Shown here piece after piece: positions 23,175-36,500 of a stretch of DNA of 64,000 nucleotides. How positions within the stretch are numbered: position 1 is the first letter of the stretch; each line of letters begins with the position of its first letter. The notes beneath the pieces are model-generated. The model was not told where the DNA came from. It was given only the letters and a program-made list of their open reading frames with translations, and did not search any database. Position numbers and translations under genes: made by a program. The DNA is from Heliocidaris erythrogramma. Taxonomy: Eukaryota; Echinodermata; Echinoidea; Camarodonta; Echinometridae. The DNA lies in assembly GCA_025617745.1 (NCBI GenBank), contig CM046868.1:23985608-24049607 (forward strand), written 5' to 3'.

Positions 23175-26100
23175 GTAGAGGGGATTGGGAGGGAGGGGAG
23201 GGAAAAGGAGAGAGGAGAGAGCGTATTAGTATGCCCAACTCGAGTATTTTTTGCTCAGTTTGTAGCAAAAGTTGATTGTGATTGGGCAAAAAACGTAATA
23301 GACAGAGACAGAGAGGGAGGGAGACAGGCAAAGAAAGACTGACAAGTAACTGTCCTTGGCCATATTTCCTATAGAGATGGTATTGATCAGGCGATCATCT
23401 TGTCTTCCTGTGGCCTCGTCTCTAAATGTTTCTAAGTTTGCACTTTGCAAATAGAGTGAGAGTGTTTGTCTACGCTATTGTTTATCCACTTTGAAGGAAA
23501 CTTCATGTTATTGTTAGATATGGAATGTTAAAAGAATGAATATATGGACTGCATGCATGTGATTGAGGTTCAGATTTATATACATATACATATCGACAAG
23601 TTGTATGGTACATATATTTAAAGCCTTGCAGTCGGAGCAAAATCCAAATCGGTTAACAATCGTTCGCCAGTCATGCAGTTGGTATGAGGTCACTTTGATC
23701 CGCAGCCGATCAAGTCCCTGTCTGTGTAGCACAGCGATTGATTTCTAGATTGTAGCTGATCGCTATGTGCAGTCGAGCGCAAAATATTGATCGTACGATC
23801 AATTTATAAGGTTTGTGTTACAGGGACAAGGGCTTTTTCTCACAACATGCTTACAACACCGTTCAATTTCGATGCTACTATTCATGACAATTCGGGTCCT
23901 TTATCAGAAAGAATTAGCATTTCCGAAGTCCCATATCAATTCTTTTTCAATAACTTTTAAAATACAGTCGTTGTCAGGTCCTAAACGAATTGCAGTGGCT
24001 TTCGATTACACGGACTCTCTCGACCCAGGAGTATAGGATAATCGTTGAACTTGCCCCATTTGACGTGTGAGTGGTTTTTGTTTCCAATGCCAAATTTATT
24101 TCCAAGAGCCTGTGTAATCTGGGTCATGTCACTAGTCGCGTGACTCGCATCTTTATTTGTTGGTAAATATTAGTGAATATTAACGTATTGTGAAAAAAAG
24201 AACAATCGGTACATAATACAAATTTAGTAGTCCTAATTGATTTTATAAAGTCCGAAATTGTTTGTTCTGTATTCATAATACATGTACTGTGTAGGGTTAT
24301 ATTGCACTGTAAAACAATTTCAGATAAATCTGTTGATATTTTGAATATGATTCTCAATATTTATGTCATTCTCCTTTAGAAACAGGCCTATCTTGTATTC
24401 ATTCAGAGTTTCAGAATTAGCAGTAAAATATATCATATTAGTATGTGTCCTTTGTTGGCCTAGTCTGCATACTCAGACTCTATTTTGACATTTCATGATG
24501 ACCGGAGCCCAAGTTGAATGAACTTTAGAACGGTTGTATCGGGAACTACTACAGTTCATGGCCTGAAAAGGTGTATAGTCTACCACCGAGACGTTCCAAG
24601 GTCCTATAAGTTATACGGACAGTGGTCACTGTCTGTCGTGGAAATGAGATTTGACAGTAGCAGCCACTTGTTGTGGTTATTGTTGTCACCCTCACCGTGT
24701 GTCAGCTCACTGGTTTTCAGGCGTAGCAAGTTTCCTGTACAGTATAGTCACTCTCACTGTCCGGAATGGATTGACTCATTCCACCCCAGCCGGCACACCG
24801 CCAGACCGACACCAGATCGACCCCAGACTGACCAATAACCGACAAAATATTGACCATTCGGGGTAATGTAACATTTTGTTCGATCTTTTATTGGTCTGGT
24901 CTCGGTCTTGTCGGTGTGACTGGATCACATGGGATATTGGACTTATTAAGTAACACTTAACTAGCTTTTTCACCCCGTGAATATAGATAATATACACATG
25001 GTTTTAATGAGAAAACTTCCTTAGCCTGGGAGCCAGGATAAATTCAGACTAATTCTGAGAGCCCAAGGGATACGCCACCAGGCGGCCGTGGGGAAAGTCA
25101 GGATTGCGTAAGCCCCATTCACTCGTACACAAAGTTTTTGCGTCGAACGCGCCCGTCAGACTACTGGACTGCACGAAGCCAACCGAATCTCGCACGAGAG
25201 CTCGAGCTCAGGCGGAGCGTGCATGTTGCGCAGCGACCAGTCTGTCCGGAGTTTTCATCCGCGGGGCAACGGCATGATCAGGTAACTATCATGGTGCCCT
25301 CTCGTGGAATAAAAACGTCCACAATCTGCGGTTGAGTATCCCTTCAAATCTTAATACTTAACATAAAGTCAATACCTATCTGAAATTCAGCATTTGCTTG
25401 TACATTAAAAAAACTAACTTGATAACCGAAGATCAATAAGGTGAATAGGCTAATTACCCACGCCGATGAAATCGGCAGGGTTATGTAAAGGGCTCCGTAT
25501 GTTTGTATGTTTGTTTGTTTGTGTACAAGATAACTAGAGAATGGGTGAACGGATTTGCACCAAATTTTCAGGGAATGTTCGGATAGTGACAAGAAAGAAT
25601 CGGATTATATTTTGGTGATGATCGGTTGACGTACGCCTACAAATTCTGTGTAGCCTTGTAGTTTTGACCCCATAGTTAGTATAGTATTGCAACTACTCTG
25701 TAGCGCCGCTAAGGCGTGGGTCTGCCGCCTTTGACGGCCTTTCTAGTTTTAAAATGTAGTGAACTTGAGGGCGACAGGTACCCCTGTCCGTCTTCTGCCT
25801 TCCCCTCTCTCTCAAGTTTTGTAGAGAGTTTGAAACACTCCTTCCAGTCCAAAACCTATATTCTCTACCAATTCTGACGTCTATTTTGAAGCCCCACAGA
25901 GCAAATAAACTTTGCGAACTTAAATATAACCGATATCAATCTTGTCAAAAAGCGATAAAAAAAAAGATATGCAAACAGCGAACAATGGGGTTATGTAAAA
26001 ATATTTGAGACAAGTCAATATAATTAGAAGACGTAGGCCAATGTTAACTTGATGTCTCATGATAAATGCACACTTCAGGGGCTCAGGGCACGTACTAATT

Positions 26101-27540
26101 GGGTCCTGGATGTCAGACCACTGAAGGGAAACATCAATACATTGTCCTCTGGAAAAGGAGGTGTGCTTCCTTATTTGATTCATATTTAGCGTAATACCAA
26201 ACTGGACACCAGCTTATCGTGTTTAACAGTTTAGAACTCCCATAGGCCTATACATCAAGACTTAGTGTTTTGGATATACATGTATTGCATATTTTGCATA
26301 AAGTATCCATAAATTGTAGATCCACTGAATTTTATATGAATTCTATACTTTGGCCTTCAAGCCTTCGAGCCTAACCTAACTAACCAGTTTAACCCTAACC
26401 CTATTGTAAAGTAACATACCAAGGTCAAATAGTTAAACTGGTTTTCATTGGTGTAAGTGATTGGACTTGTAGAAACATACCAAGGTCAAATAGTTAAACT
26501 GGTTTTCATTGGTCTAAGTGATTGGACTTGTAGAAATTTAAGGGATATGAAAAGGATAAACATATATCATAACAGCTCAGTATAATGTTAGAAAGGTTTC
26601 AGGAAACCAACACATAGTAAGTAAACATACCAAGGTCAAATAGTTAAACTGGTTATACTGGTTTTCACTGGTTTAAGTGATTGGACTTGTAGAAATTAAT
26701 AACCCTAACCTAACTAATTTCTACAAGTCCAATCACTTAGACCAGTGAAAACCAGTATAACCTTGGTATGTTACTTACAAGTTACTGAACGTAATCCGGT
26801 CCAAATCCTGCAAAGGTACAATGTCTGCCGTAACACTGGCTTCATCCTTTGTCTTGAAAGGGAATCACGGGATTAATTTAGGGTGAATATATAACTTCGC
26901 TTGTGCCATCATGAATTATGGATTTGAAAGAAGGAAACTACTTTAAAGCAGTGTCACCATAATCGCAGCTTGGCCTTATAATACCTTGTACCTTTTGTTG
27001 AGTTATTTTGACCATGATTATTTGCTATACGTACTTGTAATACATGTATTTGGTAATCTAACAAAATCACGCAAATATCTATCATTTTAATTCAAATATT
27101 TCCATAAGTTGACAACTTTATGGGCTCTTTTTTGGATTTCCGACTCCTGTGTGGACATTATCCTTATAGGTACTCGAAATATGTAACCGATTTAAATGCC
27201 TGTGAAAATCAGGAGGCCTATAATCAAAGTCCTTTAAATAGCTTCGTATAAACACTATTTTCATTGCGCCAAATCCATTGTTGTATTGAGTGTGTGTGTG
27301 TGTGGACTCTGCACTCTGAGATAAGATGGCTATTTACACGCCCTCATTCAATGACAGATTTTGTGTTATCAATCAGTACCATGCTATTGTTTTACAGGGA
27401 AGGAAGAGAGAGGTCTTGGCCAAATAAAGATGAAAATGGATTAAACCAAAACACTGTATGCAGATGAATAGGGTTAATGTACTTTTAGCAATTAGGCCCC
27501 CGCCCCGCCCACCCCTCTATAACCCCCCCCCCCCCCCAAC

Positions 27541-27590
<50 letters not shown>

Positions 27591-30500
27591 GTCAGCTGTT
27601 GCCCATATTAGTGAGACGGGGAGAATGTAGACACCAAAAGCATCAAAAATAATTTTCTTAAATAGAATTAATTGAGTTTAGTAGCAAAATACTTTCGATA
27701 CTAAACGGTAGCGATATTTCGTTTCTTCTATCCTTGAGTAAAAGAAAACAAGAGGTTACGATATAATTCATAACACATGGGACCCATTTCATAAAATGTG
27801 TCGTGTTTAAAGCCATGATAGTCCCCAATCATGTCAGTCGGTCCCCAATAGTTACAAGTGCATGGGGCCAATGATTGGAGGATTTTGATCGCGGCAGAGC
27901 AATCGCCATTTTTATGCTTCCGCCCACCGTAGTGCCGGAGGCATTATGTTTTCGGGTCGTCCGTCCGTCCGTCCGTCCCCTTTTCGTTCTCGCGATAACT
28001 TCAAAACCGTTTGGCGGATCAGTTTGTAACTTGGCCCATGTATGCATATGGGAGGGACGATATTAGATTTTGGGGTCTCAATGTCAAAGGTCAAAGGTCA
28101 TAGAGGTCATTATATACATAAAAATGGTTCGTTCTCGCGATAACTTCAAAACCGTTTGGCGGATCAGTTTGTAACTTGGCCCATGTATGCATATGGGAGG
28201 GACGATGAGCTGATTAGATTTTGGGGTCTCAAGGTCAAAGGTCAAAAGTCATAGAGGTCATTATTTACATAAAAATGGTTCGTTCTCGCGAAAACTTCAA
28301 AACCGTTTGGCGGATCAACTTCTAACTTGGCCCATGTATTCTTATGGGAGGGACGATGAACTGATTAGATTTTGGGGTCTCAAGGTCAAAGGTCAAAGGT
28401 CACAGAGGTAATTATGTACATAAAAATGGTTCGTTCTCGCGATAACTTCAGTTGTTTGACAGATCAACCTCTAACTCGGCCCACGTATGCATATATATGT
28501 GAGGGACGATGAACTGATTAGATTTTAGGGGATCTCAAGGTCAAAAGTCATAGAGGTCATTATATAAATAAAAATGGTTCGTGATGTATGGAGTCTATAG
28601 GCCTACCTATTTTAGAAATTTCAAGGGGACAGTGGTCTATTTGCTATAAAATATCTATTTTCTTGGTGTATTTGATGATTGTAAGTCATCAATGGTAATT
28701 AAGTTTTTTATTTGAAAATAAAATGAAATAAATTTTCTGTCTCCTGTGCTTTTGAAGTGAAAATATTTGTAATTTTGATGGACCAATCCTTTTTAAAGTG
28801 TACATGTATGCCATACATTGCCAATCTAGTGATGGCGGAGGCATAAATTCCGACCGCGCATGGTCGGAGATTCATCTAGTTATTTATAAGAAGTTATGAA
28901 TTTGGACTGCATTTTAATTTACATTATTTTTTTTTTTTTTTGCCTTATTTTTTTTTGTAGCTCCCGTCGAATGTGTAAACAGTTGTTTCATCGAAAGTAA
29001 TAAAATAATATGAACGGGACCACAAGCATATCAATGAAACTTGTTATTACTCTGCATGGCTTTTATTCACGGTCCATTATTCCAGACACAATTGAGGGTA
29101 AGACACTTGCATTTCAAGGTTATAACAGCGATCGGACTTTTATTAACTTACTCGATCATGCTGATAATATAGATGTCTGCAAGACGTATCGGATGAATGT
29201 CCTTCATCTTGACAAATACCCTTCATCTTGACAAATACGTTGTACTTTACTCTTCAGCAATCTGAGGGACTGGCATGACTGAGGGAGATGTTGTGCTCAT
29301 TATGGTCATAGACATTTTACTATGAGCGCTTACAAAGCTAACATTCATATAGTGTTTTGCTTACAAGTAAATAAGGGAATGTATCTCCTTTGTCCATGAT
29401 TAGTTTTACCATGATTGCGTGATTACGCTCGAATACAAAGCGTGCTTGTGTAGGTTTATTTAAGATATCATGTAGATTCAGATGTACAGTGTAACAAAAA
29501 AAAACAGAACCACAAACCCTAATGATGGAAATGCACGATTTACACACCACACAGTGCCCGCCCGCCCCTCCCCATTTGCTGCCATTCCTACAAAAAAGGC
29601 TTTCAGGGGCAGGGGTTGCACCCTTATCAGATAGCTCTATACCAACATAGCATGACAGAAAATATGTGACTGATGAGTTCATGAGTTTAGGTACATGTAA
29701 AGGTGTTGGCGACATTCATAATTCTGGTCCATTCCAATACCCTTATTCGGGAACAGGGGTCGCAGACCAACCCGTGTTCACCCGGGCACGATGGCGGGGG
29801 GCATCCTTCCCGTGCGTGCCATCGTAATGGGAATGTCCTCGATCATCTCGCGATGCATGACCCATATTTGACTTGTTACATATGATTGTGATATATCACA
29901 CAAAGACAAAGTCAGTGGACACGAGATTGTGTTTATGCCCGTTCAGTGGCGAAGATACAGGGGGCACGGGGGCACGTGCCTTTGAATCGTATGGCAGCGC
30001 GGATGAGGGGGGATGCAAAGAAGAAATAAAGAAGAGAAAATGTGACAAAATGAGAGGGAGAGGGAAAAGGAGCGTGAAAAGAAGACAGCAGAACATCCTC
30101 CCATATATACGACCCAGGCTACACCGCTGTGTCCGTTACGCCTCTCATCCATACTGAAATTCGTTTGGACCGTTGCCATAAAAAACATGAACCCTGTATA
30201 ATGAGCACTATACATACGTGTACACAGATGTCACGGACAAGGCTACTCACCAAAATGTGTATACCATAACTAAGCTGGGAAATGCACTAATATTTATACT
30301 TTTCAAAGTTTAATTTATTAAGATTGTTTCACTGATGAAGATTGGCCCCATTTTCAGAATCTTCAAACAACGCGCATGACTGTGATGTTGTATTTTGAAT
30401 CGCCTTATGTAGTTAATCAGATAAAGGGTTTACCAAAGAACTTATCCCGATGATTATTTTAATGACCATCCTCTCTTGTTTATATTTGTTTATATTTGCT

Positions 30501-33500
30501 GCTCGTGTTTCAAGTGTTGCTCCATGATATGTTTTCACGAGTGTTAAAGCATTGAAGTTGATTTTTTTATAGTAGCATATGGTGATGACGGAGATATTAA
30601 AACGCACCCATCTAGAGCGACAGAGTCACATTACCTTGACAGTGACGTCATTCTCTGTGCGGAATATCAGAATATTAACCCGAATACCCCAATAACAACA
30701 GAACTAACAATAAATTAACATATAAACGCATCCGTGTTGACATGTGATGATAATTATAAAAAAATCAACATATATGGCATTTACGCAATGATAAGATAAT
30801 TATTGAAATTCAAACTTTTTCTTGAGGTCTGAATAACTACAATCACATCATGTAATTGGCTTGAAATTTAATCTGCTGTTTTTTTAGACCAATTTTGTTT
30901 CTTAATTCATTTTAACCAATTCCGATTCATTAACTGAAATTGACCGTTACTACCGGCGTTACTAGTACCGTCGCTATTGTAGATCTTACTGCTGATGTGC
31001 TAATACGAGGCATATTTACTGTTTGTACGGTTACCCTTGACTAAGCACTACTTTAAATGTACTACTTGTATTGTTACTGGTACTTCTTTCTATGCTATTA
31101 CTCCTACTTCTGATACATGTATAACTCCAGTGACGTATCCGGAAATTGATAAACAGACGGCGGATTCATATCAGAAGGATGGGTACCCGGTAGAATGTTT
31201 GTTAGCAGCCCCGCTTGCCTTAGACCCACTGCAAGCTCGCCTATATATATCTATAATTATATCTAGATATATATTTTAGGGGAGTGGGGAAGGGAGTTTA
31301 TACCAGCTTCACCATATGCTGGATATTACGCACCCTGAGTCTATGCTGCTGATAATTACTTTCTACTGTCGCCTGTTTTACTACTGGTATTCGTATACTG
31401 CTACCTGTATATTTCATGCACTGCTGGTGTTCCAAACTCTTCTACTACTATTTTTGTTTTGTTCTTAAGAGCATACAATAAAAGCTTATTCATAAAACAT
31501 AATATGTAAACTAACTATGCTGGCTGGTTATTCATTATAGTCGGCCTCTTAATGCTGTGAGTATGCATGGGGTTGAAGAGGTCACGTAAGATCAAACCCT
31601 TGATATCTTTCACACACAACAATGGAAGTCTGAGTTTGAACTTAAAAGTGCAGGGAGACAGAACGAGATATGGTTCTAAATGAAAATGTCCTCTCATTCA
31701 AACTCACCAATCTGTATGTATAAATATTTTGAAATGATGTACGCATTTGTTATCATTTAGGAAGTAAATTGTGGTTTGTTTTCATTAGGAAGCCAATGAT
31801 AGGTCTATTATATTCTTTCTTTTATCTTTGTTAACGCGTTTTTGTACATCTATCTGTTTTCCTCTGTGTGTGTGGGGGGGGGGGGGGGCATCTCCCTAGA
31901 AATATTTAGGCACCCTCTGTATGAAACAACACCAAAACAATTATTACGGACTGTAATTGTTCAGCGATATCTTAGTAAAAACAATTTATTTATTTATTTA
32001 TTTTTTTTTTTTTGCTTTTGCTTCCTTCAACCGCCGTTGATTTCGTTTCTGTCTTGTCATTTAATTATAACAAAATGAATTGTGATATTAAGTCTAAATA
32101 CTTAAGTGATCATGTTTTCAATGGGCTTCAGGATAGGATATATTGTAATGGTCACTATTTTTGTTATTACAGCTCTTTTAAGGATTCGCATTTGGTAACC
32201 TTTTTGCTTAAATACTCTTTTTTTAAATAATCATTTTTTCCTGTGGCAAGTTGCTGCCCATATCACTTCTTTTTTTTTTGTCATGTCACTTTTCATATCC
32301 AAACATTTTGTTATATAGAGGTGAACAGGTGACTGGTTAGACAGTTCATGACAAGTTCAACAACAAGCAATATTATCCATGTATTCACTGATAAGAATCC
32401 AAATTGTCCTTTATCCGAACCAACTTCCGACTGTTACCTAAAATTACGGGAATGGTATTGGGCGACAGGTTATTCGGTTCATATAGGTAATCTAAATCTG
32501 GTCTTGTGTATACAGTGCGTATAAAAAAAAACGCAACAAGATTTGATTTCAAATTTGTGAAGATTGTGTTAATTTTACACCAAAGTGAGTTGCAACATCT
32601 TAAAACCACATATCTCCTCTTTCCAATGATATCTTATTTATTCATACACGGTCATGGATGGCTGAGTAATCATTCTTTTTGGACAATGGGTCAAATTGGA
32701 CTTGGGACCAAATTTAGACACTGCAAGAATCAACGCACCTTATCAGAAATTAACTAAACAAATGGAATAATGAAATTAATAATCGCACCTTACCATTGTC
32801 TTCTTTCGGATATCTCTTTTTAACATTACATCCCATACCCCTCAACATGGCCCCAATCCTTTCCACGTCAGAGATTAGCTATTTTCTCCATCTCACGCAC
32901 AGCCCTGCGAATCATTGGGGCTTGGTGGTGTAGAGCTTCAAACTCATCAGTGATTCTTTGTCTCAGAGTTGCAATGTCAGGTGGAGGTGTTCAAAGTGTT
33001 CATTACCCCTCCACCTGACATTGTCAGTCCAATTTGACCCATTGTCCAAAAAGAATGATTACTCAGCCATCCATGACCGTGTATGAATAAATAAGATATA
33101 ATTGGAAAGAGGAGATATGTGGTTTTAAGATGTTGCTACTCACTTTGGTGTAAAAATAACACCAAAAATGCTTAAATACTCTATCATTTTTTTCCTGTGG
33201 CATGTTGCTGCCCATGTCACTTCTTTTTTGTCATGTCACTTTTCATATCCAAACATTTTGTTATACTAGTTGAATGACTGGTTAGACAGTTCATGACAAG
33301 TTCAACAACAAGCAATATTATCCATGTATTCACTGATAAGAATTCAAATTGTCCTTTATCCGAACCAACTTCCGACTGTTATCTAAAAATACCGGAATGG
33401 TATTGGGCGACAGGTTATTCGGTTCATATAGGTATTCTAAAACTGGTCTTGTGTATATGTCTCAAGTCTTTAATCATGTCCTCACAAATAGAAGTTATTT

Positions 33501-36500
33501 TGAATACCAATCGAGAGTTATTGTAACAATAGGCAATTAATTACCCTTATTTCTGCCTTACGAGTGTGTTATAAAACATAAAAAAGAGGTCAAGAAATAA
33601 ATAATACCGGATGTGGTAATTAGTAAGATAAAAACTGCTTTCGAAAAATAAGACAATTTCAATAGCCCTGTCTATCACCTTTAGAAACGTGCGAACATTA
33701 CAATGGTGTATTACATAATCCGAACCTAACACGATAAGAACTACTTTCGAAAAATAAATTCAAGGGCAATTTCAAAGGCCTATTGTACTGCCCATAGAAA
33801 TCATGTTCGGATTATGTAATACACCATTGTAATGTTCGCACATTTCTAAAGGTGATAGACAGGGCTATTGAAATTGTCTTGAGTTTATTTTTCGAAAGTA
33901 GTTTTTATCGCGTTACCTGATTTCTATGGGCAGTACAATAAGCCTTTGAAATTGCCCTTGAGTTGATTTTTCGAAAGTAGTTCTTATTGTGTTAGTTTTT
34001 TCTTCGCCGATTTTGAAAGTTGTACGACGCAGTCATGTTCCGCCGACGATTGCTCCGCGGTCAATATCCCAAGCTAGCAGAATTCTAAACTTCAACCACT
34101 TAAAGATAAAGTTGAGTTCTGTTCGTGAGATTGAATTGTCAAAGAAACTGTCTCAAAGCCATTGGGAAAGATTGATTATATAGCACATAATAATTGGTGT
34201 ATGTATGCTGTAAGATTTTAGAATCACCAAAATCCTGCTGAGAGTCGCATGCACTGCACACAAAAACGTGTATATGGGACTACATACAAATCCTCGGCCC
34301 GAACATTTCAGCTGTTGTCATATTTGAATGTGAGGGCATTTGAAGAGCAATCCTTTTTAGGGGCCATATCTATTATCATAATCATAAACTAACATAAAAA
34401 GAATTAGAAAGCTCACAAATTATTTTTCAAACCTTTCCTAGAACTCAACTTTTTCTTTAACTTCAACCCTGGACCAAAAACTATCCATAACTCTAACTCT
34501 AACTCTAAATCTAACCTAAAACACAAGTGCAACCCTAAACCCAACCCTATATCTTTGATGAAACAAAGCGCGGGGCAAATGTCGCCTGAGCATAAGGGCG
34601 GAGCGCCATTTTGAAGTATCTTGTTTTTAATTGATATAAAACCACGTGTAATACAATTTCTTATAATTCATATGAATGATATGATATTTCTTCATGAATG
34701 TAACTGTTGAATACATCTTCCTTTTGTTCTTATTTTTGTACAGTTACGGTGATGTACGTGAATTGTCGGAGTGTGAGGTTAGCGACCAGCGTACAGTCAA
34801 TCTTCACCGTTGCCAAATTAGCAGCACTCTCGATAATTATCATCTCAGGCTTGGTGTTACTAGCTAAAGGTTTGTTGATTATCACTTTTTACGCAATTTT
34901 CACTTGCATGTGACAAACAAATATGTAAATGGAAGTGAGTAAAAAAAAATCTTTCTCAGCTGTCAGTGTTTAAGGGCCTTCTTGCAGAAGAGTGTTAAGT
35001 TTAACATGTTTAATTGCAGCTGCAACAATTAAGCGCAATCACTAATACGCGATCCTGATTGGTTGAAAATCAAGTTGTGTTAAATTTTTGGACTTGCGTT
35101 TAAACGCAAATTTTTATGCTAGAGGGTCCAAGTATTTCTTTAACAAATTTGGCAAGCAATTTTTTTTTCTCGGGCAGTAGAACTGTCTGGCTGCTTTGGC
35201 ATGCAGGTAGAAAGAAAGTAATGTCTCATAGCACTTGCATATAAACAGCCTTTACTCTCCGTAAGTAGTATTGTATTCATGTAAGCTGTAAAGTTACCAT
35301 TTTGCTTCATAGACGATACGAAAGTCGATACATTTGCTCAGACTTGAACTGACCCCACGTAAACCCAACATATATTATTGCAAAATCAAGAATGAATAGT
35401 TTGTTTTTCTGTCATGGGACGATGGTGGGAGGGTGATTGTAAAGATGCTTTAAGCTTGTTAAGTGTTGACATGGTGGAGAATTTGAGATATATACTATTG
35501 AATGACGGTTTGAACGAATGAGTGACTGATATGAGAAGATTGTTACTGAGAACTTAATCTGTGATTGAGGTCTGGTAAGACTTGTTTAATTCAATGGATT
35601 CATACCGCGCTCATATGAAGAAAAAACGTTGCTTGAAATTGAATTTACTTATCAATAGCTCGATTTACCGGTATCGTTCTATATCTGTCTGTCAATTTAT
35701 CTATTTATCTCCTCCCCCTCTCCCTCTCTTTCTTTCTCTCTCTCTCAACCCCCATCTCTCTCTCAATTTGTGTACCTATCTAATATATATATCTACAAAC
35801 CGATTCATTAGTTTCCAAAGTGTTTCAAGCATTCAATCCTAAACAAATTCGAACAAAATATTCATTACATAGCAAGTTGCATATAAAAATAGAAATACAT
35901 GAAAGCATTTTCGTTTAATAAATCTTCGACGGTTTAAATTCAATGAAGTCAGGTTTGCGGCAAAATTAAGATTTAGAAATTCATCACTCATTTTGACCAA
36001 AAGAAGGAACGGATTTGATGTGTAATTTTTCTTTTGAGTGTACAGCGCCACCTCAAGCCAGTACCTCGATAACGTCAACCTTGGAGTCGTTTACTTACTT
36101 GTTTGGATCAATTCGAGTGCAGATAATTTTGAACTTCCAAATGCCCAATAAATCTTTGGAATATCTTTAGATCCCAGTAGTTTCGTCCTTTAGTGCCCGT
36201 TAGTCAAAGAGTATATTTCAGTAAGTTATTGTAAATGTAAGGATATTTTCAGTCACAGTGCATGATGCACAAATTATGTACTTTCTCAGGTATTGGGTTG
36301 ATCTAAGGCTCAATGTTCATGGAAGTCTCTGAGTCAGTTGTCTCATATATTTTCTTCTTCTTTTTTGTTCGGAAGGGAATGAATAAAGCGCAGAGATAAG
36401 GGAGAAATACGAAAACAAATTTTGTATATTCACCACCTTGAAATATATTGAGATAGCACAGCGACCACTAAACTTCTTGTCTTTTTCTTTTATTAAAAAA

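Noticed and set aside
25138..25335. Arg-rich 65-residue frame in the GC-rich patch
   Set aside because: No family resemblance or splice context, and composition alone explains the frame.
26368..26410. Telomeric repeat
   Set aside because: Only two or three CCCTAA-like words, inside a foldback repeat.
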